The notes under the pieces were generated by a model. That model searched no databases. It was not told the origin of the DNA and saw only the letters and a list, made by a program, of their open reading frames with translations. A stretch of 32,484 nucleotides of DNA from BOKV01 sp041742235 (lineage in GTDB: Bacteria; Pseudomonadota; Alphaproteobacteria; Rhizobiales; Rhizobiaceae), in assembly GCA_041742235.1 (NCBI GenBank), contig JBGSJA010000246.1, forward strand, positions 1 to 32,484. The letters are read 5' to 3'. Of this stretch, positions 7,778 through 15,668 are shown in pieces (position 1 is the stretch's first letter; each line of letters begins with the position of its first letter). The position numbers and the translations under genes are program-made.

Positions 7778-8851
7778 ATGGACCTTGTCGCACTGACGGA
7801 CCGGATCGGGGAAAGCTGGGTACTGGCTGCCGGCGGCATCGTGATCGGAATGCTTTTCGGCGCGTTTGCGCAGCAAAGCCGGTTCTGCCTTCGTGCCGCT
7901 GCCGTCGAGTTCGCGCGCGGGTCGATTGGCGGGCGAACCGCAATCTGGCTGATGGTGTTTTGCGCTGCCGTGGCGGGGACCACGCTGCTTGCCTGGCTGG
8001 GCGCGATCCAGCCCACGCAGGCTCGCCAGATTGCCTCGCCGCAAAGTTTTTCGGGCGCGGCCATCGGCGGTTTGATGTTCGGCGCCGGCATGGTTCTGGC
8101 AAGGGGCTGCGCCAGCCGGCTTCTGGTCCTGGCGGCGACGGGCAATCTGCGGGCGCTGCTTTCGGGCCTTGTTTTCGCGGTTGTGGCGCAAGCCAGCCTT
8201 CACGGCTTCCTGTCGCTTGCGCGTGAAAGGCTCGCCGGCATCCTTCCCAGTTCGGCGGACGGCGCCAATGACATCATGCAATTGATCGGCCTCGCCGTAT
8301 CCACCGCCCTGCTTGTGTCGGCAGGAGCGCTGGCCGCCAGTCTTGGCGTTGCATTTCTTCGCAAGGTTCCGCCCTGGCAGATCGCGAGCGCGCTCGTGGT
8401 CGGCGCAACGGTGCCGCTGGCATGGTGGTTCACGTCTGCCATGTCGGCAATTGCCTTCGATCCGGTCCAGATGGAGGGCATCACCTTCACTGGCCCTTCC
8501 GCCGACACGTTGATGTTCTTCCTCAGCGGGCCCGAACCGCTGGACTTCGCCATCGGCCTGGTGCCCGGCGTCTTCCTTGGCTCGTTCATTGCAGCTTTCG
8601 TTCGCGGTGAACTGCAATTGCAGGGCTTCGAAGGCGGCCCGGCAATGCGCCGCTACCTTGCGGGCGCCGCACTGATGGGGTTTGGCGGCATGCTTGCGGG
8701 CGGATGTGCGGTCGGGGCCGGCGTCACCGGCGCCAGCGTCTTCGCCCTGACGGCGTGGATTACGCTGGTGGCGATCTGGCTGTCGGCCGGGGTTACCGAC
8801 TATTTGTTCGACAGGCAATTGGAGAAGGCGGTGACGTCAGGCGTGCATTGA
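7778..8851 (+). CDS. YeeE/YedE-family sulfur-compound transporter (SoxT/TsuA-like)
   Basis: This 357-residue inner-membrane protein belongs to the YeeE/YedE family, whose characterised members import thiosulfate through a relay of conserved cysteines. Three such cysteines are visible in the usual contexts: Cys37 (QQSRFCLRAA), Cys111 (LARGCASRL) and Cys310 (AGGCAVGAGVTG). The rest is a run of about nine to ten glycine-rich hydrophobic segments. The duplicated GAGMVLARGC and GGMLAGGC motifs reflect the family's internal repeat. The ATG at 7778 follows GGGGAGG. Linkage to sox and to the MBL gene suggests uptake of a Sox-related sulfur compound, as proposed for SoxT. Thiosulfate is the best guess; the exact substrate is not shown. 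Confidence 0.88.
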   Translation: MDLVALTDRIGESWVLAAGGIVIGMLFGAFAQQSRFCLRAAAVEFARGSIGGRTAIWLMVFCAAVAGTTLLAWLGAIQPTQARQIASPQSFSGAAIGGLMFGAGMVLARGCASRLLVLAATGNLRALLSGLVFAVVAQASLHGFLSLARERLAGILPSSADGANDIMQLIGLAVSTALLVSAGALAASLGVAFLRKVPPWQIASALVVGATVPLAWWFTSAMSAIAFDPVQMEGITFTGPSADTLMFFLSGPEPLDFAIGLVPGVFLGSFIAAFVRGELQLQGFEGGPAMRRYLAGAALMGFGGMLAGGCAVGAGVTGASVFALTAWITLVAIWLSAGVTDYLFDRQLEKAVTSGVH

Positions 8852-8932
8852 TCCGCCAAGCGAGCCGCCGAGGCAGCCGACCGGGCGAAGAGGCACAGCC
8901 ATGCAGGCGGGCGCCCCTTCGCCCTTGTGCCG

Positions 8933-9994
8933 TTATTGAAGATCCTTGGCGCGTTCCGCATCCACGATCTTTTGTGCCGCTGCGACCGAGGCGTCGAACG
9001 AGGCCAGGACCTCCGGCCCGCCCTTCACGTTGGTCTTGAACCAATCCATTACCGGTGCGACCGCAGCCTTGAATGCTGCCTTCTCTTCCGCGGTTGGCAC
9101 GTAGACCTCGCCGCCTGCGGCCTTGAAGTCGGCATAAGCCTGTATTTCCTTGCGCTTGGGGCTTGCGAAGGTGGCCTGCTGCAGGGCGGCAAATCCATCG
9201 ACCACGATCTGCTTCTGCGCATCGGTCAGCCCGGCGAACCGGTCCTGGCCCATCCACCAGAAGGCTCCCATGTAGGAATGGCCGTCCAGCGTCAGGTACT
9301 TCACGCCGGCATCGGTGAATTTCATCGACATGATGTCGGTGATTCCGTTCGCCGTGCCTTCAACAACGCCCGTCTGCAGCGAGGTGAAAAGCTCCGGCCA
9401 CGGAATGGGTGTCGGCGAGGCGCCAAGCGTCGTGGCAAGGAACTGCGGAAGGTCGGCGGGAACCGTGCGCATCTTGAGCCCGGCAAGGTTGGCCGGAGCA
9501 GAAACGCGCTGTTTGGTGTTGGCATAGTTGCGCCAGCCGCCGGTGTTGCCGATGGTCATCAGGCGGATCTTGTTGCCCGAATCCGTCAGCGCCATGCTGC
9601 GCAGCGTCTTGGTGAAGTCGGTCTGCGTGAGCACGGCTTCGGCCACGCGATCGTCCGACATGAGGTATGGCAGGTCCAGAACCTGGATATACGGGAAAAG
9701 GCCCGCAGCCCCACCCGAGGTCGAGATGTAGATGTCGATCGAGCCATCGGCGACCCCCGCGAGGCATTCGTCCCCCTTGGCGCAAAGCTGGGTTCCGATG
9801 AACAACTCGACCTTGATCGCGCCGTTCGAGGCATTCTCGACGTAGTTTTTGAACACGACGAGGCCGTCATAGTCTTCGTCGTTCTCGTTGGAGTTCGCGG
9901 TGGCGCGCAGGGTGATTTCCTGCGCCAACGCACTGACGGCCGATCCGGCCAGCAGCGCGGCTATCACCGCGGATTTCAAGGTCTTCATCAACAT
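8933..9994 (-). CDS. TRAP transporter substrate-binding protein, DctP family
   Basis: The periplasmic receptor of a tripartite (TRAP) importer. It has 353 residues and a Sec signal ending VSALAQ. The DctP pattern is present: LFIGTQL, DIYISTSGGAAGLFPYIQVLDLPY and AGLKMRTV with Arg176, the residue that usually salt-bridges a ligand carboxylate, then FTSLQTGVVEGTANG. An acidic, probably carboxylated or sulfonated ligand is likely. Cys71 and Cys77 (CAKGDEC) sit close enough to form a disulfide. The start at 9994 has GGGAG six bases upstream. It is the last gene of the operon, 34 bases after the permease gene. The convergent 81-base gap to the YeeE-like gene holds no clear terminator. Confidence 0.93.
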   Translation of the reverse strand: MLMKTLKSAVIAALLAGSAVSALAQEITLRATANSNENDEDYDGLVVFKNYVENASNGAIKVELFIGTQLCAKGDECLAGVADGSIDIYISTSGGAAGLFPYIQVLDLPYLMSDDRVAEAVLTQTDFTKTLRSMALTDSGNKIRLMTIGNTGGWRNYANTKQRVSAPANLAGLKMRTVPADLPQFLATTLGASPTPIPWPELFTSLQTGVVEGTANGITDIMSMKFTDAGVKYLTLDGHSYMGAFWWMGQDRFAGLTDAQKQIVVDGFAALQQATFASPKRKEIQAYADFKAAGGEVYVPTAEEKAAFKAAVAPVMDWFKTNVKGGPEVLASFDASVAAAQKIVDAERAKDLQ

Positions 9995-10028
9995 TCTCTT
10001 CTCCCTTTTTGGTCAGCTTGTTTAGACG

Positions 10029-11321
10029 TCAGTTCAAGAACCCTGCCAAGCGCGGCAGGGTCAGCGAGAGTGCCGGGATGTAGGTGATCAGAAGGATCAC
10101 CAGAAACTCGACAGCAAGGAACGGCAGCACGGCACGGGCGATGACTTCAACCCGCAGGCCCGAGACCGCCGATGTGGCGAACAGGACCAGTCCCATTGGC
10201 GGTGTGAGCAAGCCAACGGTCAGGTTGACCACCATCACGATAGCGAAATGGACAGGGTCCACGCCCAATTGGGTGAAGATCGGCGCAAGGATCGGGCCAA
10301 GGATGATGATCGCGGGCCCGGCATCCAGGAACATGCCGACGATGAACAGCAACAGATTGACAAGCAACAACAGCAATAGCGGGTTGTCGGTCAGGCTCAG
10401 CAGCGTTGAAGCCAGAAGTTCGGGCGTGTGGGCCAGCGCCGCAACCGTCTTGAACGCCATGGCGGCGCCAACCAGAAGCATCACCACCGAACTGGTGAGG
10501 CCTGCGCGGATGAGCACGCCGGGAACATCGTGCAAGGTCAGCGTTTTCAGCACGAAGAGCGAGATTATGAAACTGTATCCCACGGTCACGGCGGCCGCTT
10601 CGGTCGGAGTGAAAACCCCGGTCAGGATGCCGCCCATCAACAAGACGGGCGTCAGGAGCGGCCAGAACGCAGCCGCGCCCGCCGCACCGGCTTCGCGCCA
10701 GGTTGCCCGCGGCATGGCTTGCGGCAGGTTGTAGCGGTTCGCCATCAGCGTGATGGTGATCATCAGGGCCACGCCGATCAGGATGCCGGGAACGATTCCC
10801 GCCAGAAAGAGGGCGGCCACGCTTTCGCCCATAACATAGGCGTAGATGATCATGATGCCCGACGGCGGGATGATCGGGCCAATGATGGCGCTTGCGGCCG
10901 TGATTGCCGCAGCAAACGGCCGTGGATACCCCTTTTTCTCCATTTGCGGAATGATGATCGACCCCAGGGCCGAAACATCGGCGACCGCCGAGCCGGAAAT
11001 TCCCGCGAACAGCATCGAGTCAACGACGTTGACCTGCGCCAGTCCGCCCCGGAAATGACCGACCATCGCCTGCGCAAACCCCACGATCCGCAAAGAGATG
11101 CCGCCCCGATTCATCAACTCGCCGGCCAGCATGAAGAAGGGAATCGCCATCAGCGGAAAGCTGTTCATCCCCTCGAAAACATTGCGGTACAGCAATACCA
11201 GATCGCGTTCCTGTCCGTTCATCCAAAGCAGGATGCCGGGTGCTGCAAGCAGGCCAAACACCACCGGCAGGCCCAAAACCAGAAAGACCAGGAACAACGG
11301 CAGGAACAAGCTGAGTATCAT
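10029..11321 (-). CDS. TRAP transporter large permease, DctM family
   Basis: The 430-residue large membrane subunit couples sodium-driven uptake to the receptor. It has about a dozen hydrophobic segments and DctM landmarks: MAIPFFMLAGELMNRGGIS, FAGISGSAVADVSALGSIIIP, IIGPIIPPSG near the middle, and VNLTVGLLTPPMGL in the second half. The ATG at 11321 overlaps the stop of the small permease gene as ATGA, so the two subunits are translationally coupled. A longer reading to 11393 is an overlap artefact. Confidence 0.94.
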   Translation of the reverse strand: MILSLFLPLFLVFLVLGLPVVFGLLAAPGILLWMNGQERDLVLLYRNVFEGMNSFPLMAIPFFMLAGELMNRGGISLRIVGFAQAMVGHFRGGLAQVNVVDSMLFAGISGSAVADVSALGSIIIPQMEKKGYPRPFAAAITAASAIIGPIIPPSGIMIIYAYVMGESVAALFLAGIVPGILIGVALMITITLMANRYNLPQAMPRATWREAGAAGAAAFWPLLTPVLLMGGILTGVFTPTEAAAVTVGYSFIISLFVLKTLTLHDVPGVLIRAGLTSSVVMLLVGAAMAFKTVAALAHTPELLASTLLSLTDNPLLLLLLVNLLLFIVGMFLDAGPAIIILGPILAPIFTQLGVDPVHFAIVMVVNLTVGLLTPPMGLVLFATSAVSGLRVEVIARAVLPFLAVEFLVILLITYIPALSLTLPRLAGFLN

Positions 11322-11914
11322 TCCGCGCCCGATCCCAGGATGATGGTTTCGGGGATTTCGTTCAGGCGGTGCAACCGTCCCGTCAAGATGCACAGGTTGC
11401 GCAACACCAGCTCAATGGCGACGAGCAACAGCAAGACGACGCCAACCAGCATGGCGGACATCATTGCGGCCTTGGGAACTTTCGCCCAGACCGAAAGATC
11501 CAGGCTTGCAGGCACCCGCAGCGAATCCAGCGCGAAGCGGCCGCCGATCCCGGTCGTCTCGCTCCAGCCGATGCCCAGAGCAACCCACAACACTGCAATG
11601 CTGATCGACAGCATTACGATCGAAAGAACCGTGGCCAGTCCGTTCGGAAACAGGCGCACCAGCATGTCGATCGCGACGAAACCGCCGCGCCGGAACGCTG
11701 TCGGAGCCATCAGCCCGGTGGACCAAAGCATCAGGAAGCGCGACGCTTCCTCGGGCCAGGGCAGCGCGTTGTCCATGACATAGCGGAAAAACACCTGCGT
11801 CAGGATCACGACCACCATCAGGCCCAGGCATGCCGCGCCGAGCCAGCGCCCGAGCATGAGCAAGGCCGCGTTGACCGCGCCAATTCCATTTGCAAGGCCC
11901 AGGATCAGACCCAC
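11318..11914 (-). CDS. TRAP transporter small permease, DctQ family
   Basis: The 198-residue small membrane subunit of the same TRAP importer. Four hydrophobic helices can be seen, with the typical LTQVFFRYVMDNALPWPEEASRFLMLWS region: an aromatic-rich loop followed by a conserved acidic pair before helix three. I chose a GTG start at 11914 because GGGAGG lies seven bases upstream and the nearby ATG at 11916 is out of frame. It begins 55 bases after the flavin reductase stop on the same strand, which supports co-transcription with the monooxygenase pair. Confidence 0.88.
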   Translation of the reverse strand: MGLILGLANGIGAVNAALLMLGRWLGAACLGLMVVVILTQVFFRYVMDNALPWPEEASRFLMLWSTGLMAPTAFRRGGFVAIDMLVRLFPNGLATVLSIVMLSISIAVLWVALGIGWSETTGIGGRFALDSLRVPASLDLSVWAKVPKAAMMSAMLVGVVLLLLVAIELVLRNLCILTGRLHRLNEIPETIILGSGAE

Positions 11915-11969
11915 ATGCTTCCCTCCCTGTATGCTCCGCCCCCTTCAGCGAAGCATCGATCTTCCGCAA

Positions 11970-12488
11970 TCAGATCATTGCAGAAAATCGCCTGAACCGG
12001 CCCTCCAAGAAGACCAGCGGCGCGCCGTCTTCACAGGCAACGCGCTGCACCCGCCCCACGACGATCAGATGATCGCCTCCTTCGTAGGTCGTGTGCAAAT
12101 CACATTCGAATCGCGCCAACGCGCCTGCAAGCAGCGGCACATTGTTCGCGCTGAGATCGTGCTTCAGCCCTTCGAAGCCCGGCCCGTTGCGGTGGAACCG
12201 GTCTATCAGGTGAAGTTGGTCCGCCGCCAGTACATGAATGGCAAAATGCCCGGCCTCGGCAAAAAAGGGGTAACGCTGCGCCGATTTCGCCAGCGACCAC
12301 AGAACCAGCGGGGGATCCATCGAGAGGCTGGTAAAGCTGTTCGCGGTGAAGCCCATCGGCCCTGTCGGCCTGTTGATGGTCACGATGGTCACGCCCGTTG
12401 CAAAGCGGCCCAGCGCATCGCGAAACGGGCGAGCCGTATCCGGGGTCGGGATGAAGCCGCTTTCCATGGTGGAACCGACACAGGACAT
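11970..12488 (-). CDS. Flavin reductase (HpaC/SsuE-role partner of the monooxygenase)
   Basis: This 172-residue protein matches the flavin-reductase-like domain family, which supplies free FMNH2 or FADH2 to two-component monooxygenases. Landmarks are FRDALGRFATGVTIVT near the start, GFTANSFTSLSMDPPLVLWSLA (flavin-binding strand and loop), FAIHVLAADQ, and a C-terminal HLIVVGRVQRV segment. The ATG at 12488 has GGAGGTGG just upstream. It begins 25 bases after the SsuD-like gene on the same strand, so the pair almost certainly works together in the cytoplasm. Confidence 0.9.
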   Translation of the reverse strand: MSCVGSTMESGFIPTPDTARPFRDALGRFATGVTIVTINRPTGPMGFTANSFTSLSMDPPLVLWSLAKSAQRYPFFAEAGHFAIHVLAADQLHLIDRFHRNGPGFEGLKHDLSANNVPLLAGALARFECDLHTTYEGGDHLIVVGRVQRVACEDGAPLVFLEGRFRRFSAMI

Positions 12489-12513
12489 TACGCCACCTCC
12501 AGGCCCGATTGCA

Positions 12514-13671
12514 TCAGCGGCGCACTCCGTTGCCCAGGGGTGTCGCAGGCGTATCGGCGGGAACGCGGCCATAGGCATGGGGCAGCGAACAGGTTTTCAA
12601 ATGCGGCATGACCTTGTCGCCGAAGTGGTCGGCTTCGTCGAGGTGGGGATAGCCCGAGAAGATGAAGGCGCGGATGCCCATTTTCCGGTAATCCTCGATC
12701 TGCGACAGGATCTGGTCGGCAGATCCCACAAGCGCCGCGCCGCAACCCGAGCGCGCCCTTCCTATGCCGGTCCACAGATGCGGTTCGACATAGCCAAACT
12801 GGTCGGCCAGTTCGCGGGCGCGGGCTTGATGCGCAACGCCCAGCGAAATGCTGTCATGCGCCCGGTCGCGGATCAGCTTGCCATATTCGTCATCCAACTT
12901 GCTGGCGATGTAGTCCGCATATTCCCTCGCCTCGGCCTGCGTGTCGCGCACGATCATGTGGACACGAAGCCCGTAGTCGAGGGTGCGCCCGTGCGCCGCC
13001 GCCCTGGCGTGGACCGCCTTCATGCGCTCGGCCAGTGTCTCGCGCTTTTCGGGCCACATGAGGTAGACGTCGCACTGCGCGCCGCACAATTCGAGGGCGT
13101 CGGGAGAATAGCCGCCAAAATACAGCAGCGGCCCGCCATTTTGTTGGTAGGGACGGGCCGGGTCGGTGGTGAGCTTGCTGATCTTGTAGATGTCGCCATC
13201 ATATTCGATGTGATCCTGCGTCCAGGCCTGGCGCAGGATTTCTACCACCTCATGGCTGCGCTTGTAGCGATAGGCGCTGTCGGCGACTTCGCCGGGGAAG
13301 TCGGACGAGATGACGTTCAGCGTCAACCGGCCCTTCAGCATGTGGTCAAGGGTGGCGACGGTACGCGCCAGCATGACCGGCTGCATCTCGCCGCAGCGGA
13401 TCGCGGCAAGGAAGTTGATGCTTTCGGTTATCGGCGCACAGCCCGCCACGAAAGACAGCGTGTCCTGGCCGACCTGGTAGGACGACGGACACAGGATGTT
13501 GCGAAAGCCGCGGTTTTCCGCCTTTTTCACGATCGCCGAGCAATGCTCCCAGCTTGATCGAAGCGCTCCGTCGGGCTGGCCGAGAAACTGGTAGTCATCC
13601 GAGCACAGGGCCGCGAACCAGCTGATCTCCGACGCGTCCAGGTCAGGGGACGTAATGGGCACGACAGTCAT
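12514..13671 (-). CDS. SsuD-like FMNH2-dependent (luciferase-family) monooxygenase
   Basis: A 385-residue bacterial-luciferase-like oxidoreductase, first gene of the minus-strand operon. Its pattern is close to alkanesulfonate monooxygenase SsuD: PSSYQVGQDTLSFVAG, INFLAAIRCGEMQPVMLAR, then LTLNVISSDFPGE and LLYFGGYSPDALELC. SsuD-type enzymes cleave C-S bonds and release sulfite; others in the family attack amines, nitrogen heterocycles or other substrates. The exact reaction cannot be read from sequence. The start at 13671 has GGGGAGGG upstream. The gene diverges from a GntR/UTRA regulator and is followed by the flavin reductase and the TRAP genes. Confidence 0.85.
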   Translation of the reverse strand: MTVVPITSPDLDASEISWFAALCSDDYQFLGQPDGALRSSWEHCSAIVKKAENRGFRNILCPSSYQVGQDTLSFVAGCAPITESINFLAAIRCGEMQPVMLARTVATLDHMLKGRLTLNVISSDFPGEVADSAYRYKRSHEVVEILRQAWTQDHIEYDGDIYKISKLTTDPARPYQQNGGPLLYFGGYSPDALELCGAQCDVYLMWPEKRETLAERMKAVHARAAAHGRTLDYGLRVHMIVRDTQAEAREYADYIASKLDDEYGKLIRDRAHDSISLGVAHQARARELADQFGYVEPHLWTGIGRARSGCGAALVGSADQILSQIEDYRKMGIRAFIFSGYPHLDEADHFGDKVMPHLKTCSLPHAYGRVPADTPATPLGNGVRR

Positions 13672-13728
13672 GCTAACCCTCCCCAAGATGCCGCAGCTTG
13701 TTGCTTGCGTAGCATCTGCAATGATATA

Positions 13729-13746
13729 GATCAATACTGGATCAAT
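13729..13746 (+). promoter_or_regulatory. GATCAAT direct repeat in the GntR/monooxygenase promoter
   Basis: GATCAAT occurs at 13729-13735 and again at 13740-13746, start to start 11 bases, so both face the same side of the helix. It lies in the 93-base gap between the divergent monooxygenase and GntR genes. It could be an autoregulatory operator. GntR proteins more often bind inverted repeats, so confidence is low. Confidence 0.3.
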
Positions 13747-13764
13747 TTTTTGGGCAAATCGCGA

Positions 13765-14466
13765 ATGGTCGCGCCGGGGTCGTTGCCGCTCTACCAGCAG
13801 ATCAGCGAGCTGTTGATCCGCGACATCGCGTCCGGCCGCCTGATCGACGGCGAGCGCCTGCCTCCCGAGCGTGAGATGGCGTCCAGTCTCGGGATCGCGG
13901 TCGGCACGTTGCGGCAGGCGCTGAAGGACCTGACCGCGAAGGGCATGCTGGACCGCGTACAGGGCTCGGGCAATTACGTCCGCGCCAGGCCCAATCCCGA
14001 TTCGGTCTATGCGCTGTTGCGGATCGAACTGGCCACCGGCGGCGGCCTGCCGACCGCGCGCGTGTTGTCGGTCGATCGCATGCCCAAGGATCCGCGCCTG
14101 CCGGCGTTCGGAACCAGCAACGAGGGGCACCGCATCCGCCGGCTGCGATTCCTGTCGGGCATTGTCGCGGCGGTGGAGGAAATCTGGCTGGATGCAAGCC
14201 ACGTCCCGCACATCAACATCAGCGAGCTGTCGGAATCCCTTTACCTCTACTATCGACAGAAATTGGGAATTTGGATTGCGCGCGCCGAAGACAGTGTCGG
14301 CCAGGGGCCGTTGCCCGACTGGACGCCTGCCGAGTTTCCGCACCCCGCTTCGACGCCTGCGCCGCTGGTCACGCGCATCAGCTGGAACCAGGAGGGCCAG
14401 TCCGTCGAGGCGTCCTGGACATGGTACGACCCGCAAACCGTGCGCTACGTGGCGCGCCTCAAATAG
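13765..14466 (+). CDS. GntR-family (HutC/UTRA subfamily) transcriptional regulator
   Basis: The 233-residue protein has an N-terminal GntR winged helix: LYQQISELLIRDIASGRL, the GERLPPEREMASSLGI recognition region and GTLRQALKDLTAKGMLDRVQGSGNYV. A C-terminal UTRA ligand-binding domain covers roughly residues 80 to 230. UTRA domains bind small metabolites such as histidine derivatives, sugars or amino acids and relieve repression. The ATG at 13765 was chosen because it precedes the first helix; the ribosome-binding site is weak and an upstream TTG is possible. It is divergent from the monooxygenase-TRAP operon and eight bases ahead of the dehydrogenase gene, so it probably controls both. Confidence 0.88.
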   Translation: MVAPGSLPLYQQISELLIRDIASGRLIDGERLPPEREMASSLGIAVGTLRQALKDLTAKGMLDRVQGSGNYVRARPNPDSVYALLRIELATGGGLPTARVLSVDRMPKDPRLPAFGTSNEGHRIRRLRFLSGIVAAVEEIWLDASHVPHINISELSESLYLYYRQKLGIWIARAEDSVGQGPLPDWTPAEFPHPASTPAPLVTRISWNQEGQSVEASWTWYDPQTVRYVARLK

Positions 14467-14474
14467 GAAAAATC

Positions 14475-15608
14475 ATGAAACCGGTTCGCTACGGCATCAT
14501 TGGCTGCGGAATGATGGGGCAGGAGCATCTGCGCAACATCGCACTCCTGGACGATGCGGAGGTTGTTGCAATCCATGAGCCCGACGCGATCATGCGCGAG
14601 CGCGCCATGGCGCTGGCGCCTGGCGCAATCATGGTCGGATCTGTGGCCGAAGTGCTGGCGGCCGAGGCGGTAAACTGCGTCCTGATCGCCTCGCCCAATC
14701 ATAGGCATCTTAGCCAGCTCGAAGAAATTGCCGCGCTCCGTCCTCTGCCTGTACTGGTCGAAAAGCCCCTCTTCACGAACGAGGCCGATACGGCGCGGCT
14801 GGCTGCGCTGCGCGCCAACTATCCGGCGCCGGTCTGGGTGGCGATGGAATACCGCTACATGCCGCCTGTGGCGCATTTCATCCGCGAAGCGGCGGCAGCG
14901 ACCGGTGGTATCCGCATGCTGACGATCCGCGAGCACCGCTTTCCATTCCTGCGCAAGGTCGGCGACTGGAACCGCTTCAATCGAAATACCGGCGGCACGC
15001 TGGTGGAAAAGTGCTGCCATTTCTTCGACCTCATGCGGCTGGTCGCAGGCGCCAACCCGGTCCGCGTCATGGCGTCCGGCGGTCAGTCGGTAAACCATCT
15101 GGACGAGGTCTATGACGGGCAGGTTTCCGATATATGGGACAACGCCTATGTGATTGTCGATTTCGAGAACGGGCTGCGTGCCATGCTCGAACTTTGCATG
15201 TTCGCCGAAGGCTCGCGCTACCAGGAGGAAATATCGGCCGTCGGGCCGTCGGGCAAGATCGAATGCCTGGTTCCCGGCCCGGGACGTTTCTGGCCGGTGC
15301 ATCTGGGACCCGCGCCAACGCCGCAGGTCGTTGTCAGTCCGCGCAATCCGGCCGGACCGCGGATTCTGGACGTGCCGGTCGAACCGTTGCTGCTGGCTGC
15401 AGGGGACCACAACGGCTCCACCTATTATCAGCATCGCGGATTTGCGGATGTGGTGGCCAATGGCGCAGCCCCGCAGGTCAGCCTTGAAGATGGCTGGTGG
15501 GCCGTGGCGGTCGGCAAGGCAGCGCAACTCTCGGCCAGCACCGGAGAGGCGGTTGGTGGCGAAGCCTTGCGCGCACTTGCTCCTGCGCATCGCACAGAAC
15601 GCACTTAG
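14475..15608 (+). CDS. Gfo/Idh/MocA-family NAD(P)-dependent dehydrogenase
   Basis: The 377-residue cytoplasmic oxidoreductase has an N-terminal Rossmann fold (GIIGCGMMG at 7-15, acidic residues after the second strand) and the family EKP motif at 96-98, within VLVEKPLF. The catalytic segment GGTLVEKCCHFFDLMR carries Lys179, His182 and Asp185. Relatives oxidise inositols, sugars or similar polyols. It begins eight bases after the GntR stop with AGGAAA upstream, so it is co-transcribed with the regulator. Its link to the monooxygenase operon suggests a later step on the same substrate, but that is inference. Confidence 0.88.
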   Translation: MKPVRYGIIGCGMMGQEHLRNIALLDDAEVVAIHEPDAIMRERAMALAPGAIMVGSVAEVLAAEAVNCVLIASPNHRHLSQLEEIAALRPLPVLVEKPLFTNEADTARLAALRANYPAPVWVAMEYRYMPPVAHFIREAAAATGGIRMLTIREHRFPFLRKVGDWNRFNRNTGGTLVEKCCHFFDLMRLVAGANPVRVMASGGQSVNHLDEVYDGQVSDIWDNAYVIVDFENGLRAMLELCMFAEGSRYQEEISAVGPSGKIECLVPGPGRFWPVHLGPAPTPQVVVSPRNPAGPRILDVPVEPLLLAAGDHNGSTYYQHRGFADVVANGAAPQVSLEDGWWAVAVGKAAQLSASTGEAVGGEALRALAPAHRTERT

Positions 15609-15668
15609 TTTTGGGAAAAGCCGGGCGATTGCCGTCTTGCTGCCTAGGTCTTCACGCAAGAGGTGCGC

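Noticed and set aside
7679..8818. Very long N-terminal extension of the MBL hydrolase frame
   Set aside because: It runs antisense through the YeeE/YedE gene, has no homology-like features, and the Tat signal marks the true start near 7666.
8852..8932. GGGCGAAG and CTTCGCCC inverted repeat in the convergent gap after the YeeE-like gene
   Set aside because: The arms are about 26 bases apart with no T-run, so it does not qualify as a terminator.
10428..11783. Plus-strand frame of 451 codons opposite the TRAP permease genes
   Set aside because: It is a shadow of DctM and DctQ, with low-complexity polar composition and no start signal or domain.
12514..14436. 640-codon reading of the SsuD-like monooxygenase
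   Set aside because: The extra 255 codons cross the promoter region and the GntR gene; an ATG with a strong ribosome-binding site at 13671 fits the family length.
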